From Lepas anatifera (taxonomy: Eukaryota > Arthropoda > Thecostraca > Lepadidae): DNA of 64,000 nt. The notes under the pieces are model-generated. The model had not been told where the DNA came from, did not search any database, and saw only the letters and a program-made list of their open reading frames with translations. Below are positions 57,560-64,000 of the stretch, in pieces. The stretch's first letter is position 1; each line of letters opens with the position of its first letter. The position numbers and the translations under genes are program-made. The stretch lies in contig JAOTON010002241.1 of the NCBI GenBank assembly GCA_034440635.1, forward strand, positions 620,001-684,000, given 5' to 3'.

Positions 57560-58030
57560 AAAACCGATATGAATGATTCAAGCATTTTCAGCGGCGACTG
57601 TCTCCCCGGCTGGTCTCTGCTCTGCGTCTGCACGTGGACGAACGGCGCATCGGCAGCGACGGGGAGCGGCAGCGCGCGGCCGGCGTCCCTCGCCGACAAT
57701 TAGTTCATTACGACCGGGATACCCTGATTGCACTGCATTCAGCCGCCGGTGGTCGGCGAAATGACCGAGGGGGCCAGCATGTAACTGGTCGGAAAATGGG
57801 ACTTCTTGGCCCGATAAATGATCAGTCCGTCTGTAGCTATAAAGCCGATTAATGGCCGCAGGCTGCGGCCGCGGGAAAAGATAGCGCTAAGCCTGCCGGC
57901 TCTCGCCCCAGGCGCGAAATTGACAAAATTGCGGCCGATGGAGGAATTAGAGGAGCTGCGACCGGTTTTGTCGCGGATGGACGTAGGTCCGGTTCGACAG
58001 CAGCTCAGCAGTCGATCGGAACAGGAAGGA
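57560..58030. promoter_or_regulatory. CpG-rich block with homeodomain-like words
   Basis: Contains AATTAGTTCATTACGACC, CGATAAATGATCAG and CGATTAATGG. The last runs into a hairpin GGCCGCA/TGCGGCC (57853-57859 and 57863-57869). Open frames overlap and are not recognised. Confidence 0.35.
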
Positions 58031-58439
58031 GGGTGATAATTTTATCTCATCAAACAGCTGTATTAGGTCGTTCACCAAAATTTGTAGGTCAGCTTCGTCA
58101 GATTTCAAAAGCCGCATTTGATGGATACTGGATAGTAAGTGTCATTATGGGAGCTATGCCAATTGCCTACTTTGTTAATTCACAGAATTGTCTCTGGAAT
58201 AAGTGTGGTTTGTTCTGAGCCCATCAGTTGAGTGTTTACAATACGCCCTTGCCATATCGGGCAGCGCGCTGCGGCAGCGACTGCAGCTCGGTAGTCAGGC
58301 GGCCGCAGCATGTTCAACACGCGTTGGCACTCAGGCAGCTAAACTGGAGCAAAGTCAGCCCTCCTATTTTGGAAATATGACCTCAGATACAAGTGATAGC
58401 AGGTCTCTTGCACCTGGCGGACCGGTGCTGGAAAGGGTC

Positions 58440-58440
<1 letters not shown>
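58031..58440. other. Non-coding, nothing recognised
   Basis: A 117-codon frame (58203-58556) runs through the CT repeat below and is rejected. Confidence 0.5.

Positions 58441-58441
<1 letters not shown>

Positions 58442-58474
<33 letters not shown>
58442..58474. repeat. (CT)n microsatellite
   Basis: Sixteen uninterrupted CT dinucleotides. Confidence 0.97.
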
Positions 58475-58478
<4 letters not shown>

Positions 58479-59309
58479 CTCTCCGCTGGATGGCTGCCCA
58501 CCACCCTTGTTTCCTTCATGTCGGAATTTCTCTGCTTTCAACTATTTAGTAGCTAGCTTTGCAGGCACTTTTTCTTACTTTGTTCTGCGTCACCACCTCA
58601 GCAGAGCCGTTCTTGGAGCAGCCTGCCATTGACAGTGCCCTCGGGCACGGTCGTTACGATCGGGTACCGGAAATACCGGCTCGCACAGAGAACTGTCACT
58701 ACTGCGCCGGCGCTTGGGGGACAAGGTCGCTCTCGGCGGTAACCCTCTGCCGCCCTCGCGCACCCATCAGCCAGTGGTGGACAGAAACGAACAACGGAAG
58801 ACGGTAAAAGATAAATTTTGGGGACTGGTGACCGATTGGGTGAGCACACTGGAAATTTAGCTTATGTCTCCAAAGTGCGCCGTTATTTATACAATAGTTT
58901 AAATCAGCCAAAGTCAAGGCCTGCTTACACGGACTGTATAGGTAGGGTGGTCTCATGTGCACAATGCAAAACAAGGATTTGATTTGATATTTTTGCGGGC
59001 GGCAGATACGGAACGGCGAACAACGCCGTGCTTAAACTAGTTATCGTGCCTACCAAAACGTTGATGAATAATTGTGCCGGACATCTCAACGCGCTAGCCA
59101 AAAAGAGGGCACCGTAGAGCTCGAATAAAAATTCCTCAGAGTCTGAATGTGACAATGTTATTGACTGGGCTTCGGCCTGATTCATCAGAACGCTGTTAAT
59201 TTCGGCCGAGCCACTTTTACTTCGGACTTTACCTACTAGAACTTCCACTATACCAATATAGTTGAAGTAGGCAGCGTGGCTCTGGTCAAGAAGTGGCAGC
59301 CTGGAGGAG
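58475..59309. other. Non-coding; unexplained minus-strand frame
   Basis: A 152-codon minus frame (58925-59383) begins in the next GC-rich block. It is long but shows no domain, signal peptide or splice evidence that I can recognise. Confidence 0.4.
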
Positions 59310-59470
59310 GGTATATTTATTTGTTGGCGGCGCCGGACTGGAGCGCGGCGTCCGGGCTGGACGACGCTCCTGCGAGCCGCCACAATGGCGAGTGACGACG
59401 ACCGGCCGCCAATAAATCGTCAAAAAGGTGGCAGCCGGTCCCAGCTAATGGCTGGGCTCGGGCCAGAGTC
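59310..59470. promoter_or_regulatory. Candidate regulatory block
   Basis: GTATATTTATTTGTTGGCGG at one side and CCAATAAATCGTC at the other bracket a CpG-rich core with CCGGAC/GTCCGG arms. The texture is like the other islands. Inference only. Confidence 0.25.
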
Positions 59471-59499
59471 ACGGCGGCAGATCTGTGACAGGGGCGGAC

Positions 59500-59836
59500 C
59501 GAGATGAGCGGCAGAGGCGGGCGGAGATGAGCGGCAGAGGTGAGCAGAGATGTGTGCTAGAGGCCGGTAGAGATGTGCCTAGAGACCGGCAGAGATGAGT
59601 GGCAGAGGCCGGCAGAGATGAGTGGCACAGGCCGGCAGAGATGTGTGGCAGAGGCGGGCAGAGATGAGCGGCAGGGGAGGGTAGATGTGTCGCAGGGGCG
59701 GGTAGATGTGTGTCGCAGGGGCGGGCGGAGTTGTGTGCCAGGGGTGGGTCGAGATGCGTGGCATAGGCAGTCAGAAATGTGTAGCAGAGGCGGGCCAAGA
59801 TGAGTGATAGAGATAGGCAGAGATATGTGTGGCACA
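59500..59836. repeat. Minisatellite of about 23-24 bp, roughly 14 copies
   Basis: Units follow GAGATGAGTGGCAGAGGCCGGCA with steady divergence. Purine-rich plus strand, pyrimidine-rich minus strand; several spurious minus-strand frames (up to 154 codons) result. Confidence 0.95.
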
Positions 59837-60479
59837 CGCGAGCTGAGGTATAAGTTGTAAAACGTCTCGAAAGGGACTGAGATCGGAAACCGTGGAAGCC
59901 TGAGCTGTACTGCGGAGGAAAGGGGCCATCCAAAAATTACGTAACACCAAGGTGGGGAGAAGAGGGAATTTAGTCACAGCGTTATCAGGCGTTACACAGG
60001 GTCCTTAAAAGGCGTTGCATGGAGGAGGTAGGTCAACAATAAAATACACGTGTTTACCGCAATTTAATGGACGGCCCCAAACTTAGGGGAATGGAAGAGG
60101 CGGCGGGAAACTTTACCGGTCCTTTTATGTTAAACTCTTGTTTTCCTGTAAGAAAAATCGCCGTAATTACGTACAACTATGGTAGGCTTTTTAAGTACGA
60201 AACTGCTGATGCTAAATACAATGAAGATAAGTTTTACTGAAAAGTTACTTGACAACATCGTAGCAATTCAAAAACACGACATTGCACTCGTGATTCCTAA
60301 AAACTTACTAGTTCTTGCAGGGCTCTCAAACAGCCAGCTAGCCCAACAAACTAATGAACGCTACCTTTCTCTAGTGCCCGGAAATAGCCTGCGTTTTACA
60401 TAGCCTGCCTGTCCTCCAATGACCAACCATAATGGCCTCGTGAACGTTCGCGGCTAAACACTGCCAGCGACCACTACAA
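59837..60479. other. Non-coding, nothing recognised
   Basis: A 74-codon frame (60179-60403) is unrecognised. Confidence 0.5.
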
Positions 60480-60680
60480 ACCGGTTGTCGCTAACGTTAC
60501 CCCTCCCCGCGACCTCCACGTGGCGTGACGCGGTCGCGGGATGAGTGGTGACCAGCGATGCCCGCGATAGGCCAGCCGCGCCGCTGCATGGCCCCTCCGC
60601 GCCGCTAAATGACCCCTCTGGGCCGCTCCTCGACCCCTGACTGTCCTCTGTAGGCCGCCAACACCCCTGCGTGACACTCC
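60480..60680. other. GC-rich patch
   Basis: CGCCGCT-type words repeat loosely (CCGCGCCGCTGCATGGCCCC, CCGCGCCGCTAAATGACCCC), suggesting a short degenerate tandem of about 20 bp. No gene. Confidence 0.4.
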
Positions 60681-61079
60681 GGTAAGGTTTCAGGGCTCTT
60701 CATGACTACGTGCCGAAGGGATTTCCATGCATCCGCATCACCTCTCCACTCAGTTACGTCACCCCAGCCGCCAGCCGTTGTCGTAACAGAGGGAAGCCAG
60801 AGTACCTATCATGTCACCTTCTAGCGAATAGTTGTATGCATAATCAATAGTCCAACGAGTCCCTCAGCTGTGTAAAAGCTGCATGACGTAATATTTTCCA
60901 TTCAATTAAACCTGATTGGTGTCTTTGGAATAAGCAGGCAATTGTAATACACTTTATTGGAATCTTTTCAGGTTATCATTTAATGGATTTTAGACATAGC
61001 GTGTCAGATTCAAAACACTTTCTCTTCTTGTTTACAGTTTCTGTCGGTACCTAATCTTTATCGTTACTCGTTCTCGAAA
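60681..61079. other. Non-coding, nothing recognised
   Basis: AT-rich spacer. Confidence 0.5.
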
Positions 61080-61350
61080 TCTGGCCGTTACTGGTGAGAC
61101 CGCGCCTCCGTCCCTGCCGCGCCACACATGTCACACCTGATGCGGCAGATCCTCCAGCCGCCTGGCGTCTCCCGGACGCCGACCGCGACGGCCGGAGGTC
61201 CACGCCGGTTGTGAACAGGTAGAAGCTTTCTTTCAACAACAACCGCTCTCTCGCGCGCGACTGAGGTGCTGTTATCGCGGCGCGGCGGCGGCGATGGTGG
61301 CGCACCGATGTCTGATAGACTGGCGCACAGGACGCGCGAGCATCCATTGT
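61080..61350. promoter_or_regulatory. CpG-rich block with T-box half-site
   Basis: CpG-rich. TCACACCT, a T-box half-site, occurs near 61131. Frames on both strands are open but unrecognised. Confidence 0.3.
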
Positions 61351-62894
61351 TGTCGTAAAGCGTGGCGGGCCCACCTCCATGCTAAGTGCGCGGTCGGCCA
61401 CCGGGGACAATGGGAAGGGTCGTGTCGCAGCGGCGCCAGAGCTGTATCACTGAGACCCGACCTCAAATGTGAACTAAGGCGCCGGTCAGACATATGAGCA
61501 TCCTCGCCGGGATAATGTGCTGAGAGGTTCTGGGGTAGGAGACCAGGTGATCGTGGTGGAGGGGGCAGGGCAATGCATGTCAGGAGGTGGTTGTTCGTGG
61601 AGGTCATGCTCAAAATCTGGTAGGTAGGTGGGATACAATCACCTGTGACACCAGCTTGTGTTCAGGTCCTATGCAGGACCTTGAATACGGCTAGCCTCTT
61701 CAGCATCTCTGCTAACAGAGGTGAGAGTTGATGACGTCATAGGAACTCTGCAGCTGACGTGTTTTAGACAGCAAGTCACTTGGCACCTGAAGAGGCAGGT
61801 GGACAGAAACACAGAGAGATAGCAGGGGAGGCTGACTCTTGGTTTGATCTTAAAAAGGAAAAGTGACGTAGAGATCAGGCGATAACAAGTGGCATCCCCT
61901 TTACAGTCCAGTGGAATTTTGGAGTTTAAGCCAAATAAATGTGGTGCAATTTGTTCGGGATAAAACTTACCGACTTCTGTTGCAATAAAAGGCATATCCT
62001 TCCGGCAAGTTGACCGTGATTTAATGCCACAAGTCCTCAGTGAACCTATCGTGGAATCAGCTGCCGGTGTCTGCAGCGGCCAGCCTCTGCTTCCAGCCCC
62101 ACTTCCTTAAAAGCACCTGGTCCTGACAGGTGGGTACACTGACAGCCCAGGCTTGAAGTGCATACCAAGATTCATGGGCGCAGATTGGGGTGGCGACCAT
62201 CCAAATCAAATCTGTCACATCAGGCGGCACGCTGGACAGCGAGCTCCGTGCAGGGCGGCTGCCGCCGTGGGAACCACTGGCCACTGTCACGCAGGCGACC
62301 CACCCTGTAATGGCGCATGACAGCTGGTATGTTCCATATGACGTATGCATAAGACGGTATAATGCACAAATACATGTTGGGTGTCAGGCGGACAAGCATC
62401 GCTGGGTTGCATTTGGCAGGAAAGTTATTGCAACAGTGACTGCAGCTCACTGAGTATATCATTTCGGGGTGGTGTGTTTGTCAACGTGACCCGATCCTGT
62501 ACCACAGACTAATCATGGCTGAGCATCGCGCCTGATAGGCGATTTCTCCTGCACTGTCAGCTTTACCGGTCTATCCCGCATGGGACATCTCTGAGGTAAC
62601 GGTGGGTACTGTTGCTATGCTACTGGCCTCCAGATGGACACCCTACTAAATATTACAATTCATTAGTTGTTTTTGACGTGTCATTACGAAGAAGTGCGGG
62701 GTTCAGAGCAACACTTTCAGTCATCCTTGAAACGCAGTCGATGATTGAAATGTCGGGTTTCAACAAAGGACGTAGGTATTTCCAATATCCTAACTATAAG
62801 AACAGTCCTTCTTCGAACAGTTCCTTCTTGATGACTCCAGTCTGGATTCATCCTCCACACAGATTGACAGCAGGGCTAACTCCGGGGTAGCCTG
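61351..62894. other. Non-coding; one CRE
   Basis: A perfect CRE TGACGTCA lies at 61732-61739. Otherwise short frames only. Confidence 0.5.
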
Positions 62895-63000
62895 TAATAT
62901 TATATTATTAAGATGTTATAGATATTATTAAGATGTTATTATTAAGATGTTAAGATATTATTATATTATTAAGAATTATACACTGATCTTATATTATATA
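62895..63000. repeat. AT-rich degenerate repeat
   Basis: ATTATTAAGATGTTA occurs three times with small changes, followed by the near-palindrome GATCTTATATTATATAAGATC. Confidence 0.85.
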
Positions 63001-63069
63001 AGATCACGTGTAATATTACTGTTGCGCTGTCTTTGCCTGCGGTCGGTTCCCGGTACCTCGGTTTCGCAG

Positions 63070-63125
63070 CATTTCGCACGGGCGGATTTAGGGTGCAAGG
63101 GAGGGCAAGTACCCCCACACGGTCT
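63070..63125. mobile_element. Possible MITE left-end fragment
   Basis: CACGGGCGGATTTAGGGTGCAAGG followed by GGGCAAGTACCCCC resembles the left ends and G/C-run bodies of the hAT-like family. No right end found. Confidence 0.3.
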
Positions 63126-63269
63126 ACACGCCCGGTGGTCTTGGACAATTTGCTGGGTATCTCCTCATAAAGCATAAATTTTGATTTGTCTTATGTGTGC
63201 ACGTGAATAGAAAATACCTGTTTAAAGGTGTCCCCCCAGCAGACCGTCACCTGTCAAGCATGCTGTGGT

Positions 63270-63508
63270 GAGGTCTCAGGCTGCGCCGGTTCTCCGCCTG
63301 CTCGGCCGTTTCTCTGTCGCACCACCTCGCCGCCGCCTCACCTGTGCGCCGTTTTTGTCGCCGCGGACAGCAAATAACGTCTGCGGCGGCAGCGGAGCCG
63401 TCAGCGCAGCGTTATGAACAATGGGCAGCGCTGATGACGCGGCGACGCGCGCGACACCGACAAATGGCGACCCCCGCCGTCGGCTCACGGCGGCTGCCGA
63501 GCCTGGCA
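63270..63508. promoter_or_regulatory. CpG-rich block
   Basis: CpG-rich DNA with GCGTTATGAACAATGGG near 63408 and frames open on both strands. No recognised protein. Confidence 0.3.
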
Positions 63509-63874
63509 AATGGGGACCTCACAGCAGGTCCTGAACACGACTAATGCCGACCTCACGGCAGATCCTGAAGGCGGCTAATGCGGACCTCACGGCAGATCCT
63601 GAAGGCGGCTAATGGATCTCGCTACAGATCCTGAATACGGCTAATGCGGACTTCGCTGCAGATTCTGAACACGGCTAATGCGGACCTCGCTACAGGTCCT
63701 GAACACGGCTAACGCGGACTTCGCTACAGGTCCTGAATACGACTTATGCGGATCTCACGGCGGATCCTGAACACGACTAATGTGGCCTTCAGAGAGTTCT
63801 GAACACGACTAATGCGGGCTTCACGGCAGGTTCCTAGCACGACTTATGCAGACCTTACGACAGGTGCCGAGAAC
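63509..63874. repeat. 34-bp minisatellite, 11 copies
   Basis: Eleven units share AATGCGGACCTC, the CAGRTCCTGAA core and CGGCT or CGACT. The first three are exactly 34 bp; later units vary between 31 and 34 bp. Divergence rises toward the 3' end. Confidence 0.97.
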
Positions 63875-64000
63875 GTCACAGCATAAGCGTCGAAACGGGC
63901 GCAAGAGTGAGGGGGGACAGCTAATCTCGAACCTACTGCTGACAAGGAACTTTTCCCTCCGGAACCCAAAATTTGACAGACTTGGCCCTATTGGTTCCAT
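63875..64000. other. Window edge, nothing recognised
   Basis: Short tail without features. Confidence 0.5.

Larger units (their letters stand above)
6256..64000 (+). other. Putative very long first intron of the spalt-like gene
   Basis: This begins with the GTGAGT donor after the first coding exon. No open frame on either strand encodes C2H2 finger linkers (HTGEKP-like) or the N-terminal SALL CXHC finger, and the usual second exon is thousands of bases long, so it would be obvious. The simplest reading is that the next exon lies beyond 64000. Alternatively the exon belongs to a transcript ending elsewhere, or the assembly is rearranged. The acceptor side is not visible. Confidence 0.4.

Noticed and set aside
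59469..59933. 154-codon minus-strand open frame with THLPAS-type repeats
   Set aside because: Artefact of the 23-24-bp minisatellite.
1..64000. CRISPR arrays, prokaryotic operons, prophage or defence islands
   Set aside because: No direct-repeat/spacer pattern and no bacterial-type coding density; tandem repeats here lack unique spacers.
1..64000. Known conserved microRNAs (let-7, miR-9, miR-124, miR-92 and similar)
   Set aside because: Scanned by eye for mature sequences on the plus strand; no full match found.

Overview
The window looks like mostly non-coding DNA from an animal with large introns, most likely a marine invertebrate. CpG is frequent throughout rather than depleted. Non-autonomous hAT-like elements, tRNA-derived repeats, a LINE relic and many minisatellites are scattered across it, and there are no prokaryotic gene arrays. 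The exact phylum cannot be read from the sequence.

Only one coding segment is well supported: a short first exon on the plus strand at 6180-6255. It starts MSRRKQARPSRHF and ends at a consensus splice donor. This is the N-terminal, NuRD-recruiting motif of spalt-like (SALL) zinc-finger repressors. It lies at the 3' edge of a CpG-rich block (about 5690-6260) that probably carries the promoter and 5' UTR. No zinc-finger exon is visible on either strand in the rest of the window, so if the call is right the downstream 57.7 kb is part of a very long first intron.

The rest of the window alternates between three kinds of DNA. (1) GC/CpG-rich islands of 0.2-1 kb contain AT-rich, homeodomain-like words. 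The main ones are at 2.7, 23.7, 25.6, 28.0, 29.6-30.6, 33.3, 43.5, 45.3, 48.1, 49.8, 55.7-56.6, 57.7 and 61.2 kb. By hand count the 8-mers TTTATGAC and TGACGTCA both occur more often than expected by chance. (2) Mobile-element debris includes two hAT-like MITE families (CAGTGGCGGATCC ends and CAGGGGCGTGG ends, the best copies with 8-bp target duplications), a long-TIR foldback element at 39.1 kb, one 5'-truncated LINE reverse-transcriptase relic at 22.2-22.5 kb, and tRNA-derived pieces. (3) Tandem repeats include a 24-bp array of perfect mini-palindromes (36.2 kb), an A-poor pyrimidine-rich array (28.8-29.5 kb), 51-, 34-, 24-, 52- and 21-bp minisatellites, and simple repeats. A 0.7-kb block at 51.2-51.9 kb is densely packed with nuclear-receptor half-sites (AGGTCA/TGACCT) and is the most unusual non-coding signal.

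I see no convincing second gene. The longest open frames (up to 231 codons) are by-products of tandem repeats or GC-rich DNA. The likely biology is the promoter and intronic regulatory landscape of a developmental transcription-factor gene, interrupted by repeats.
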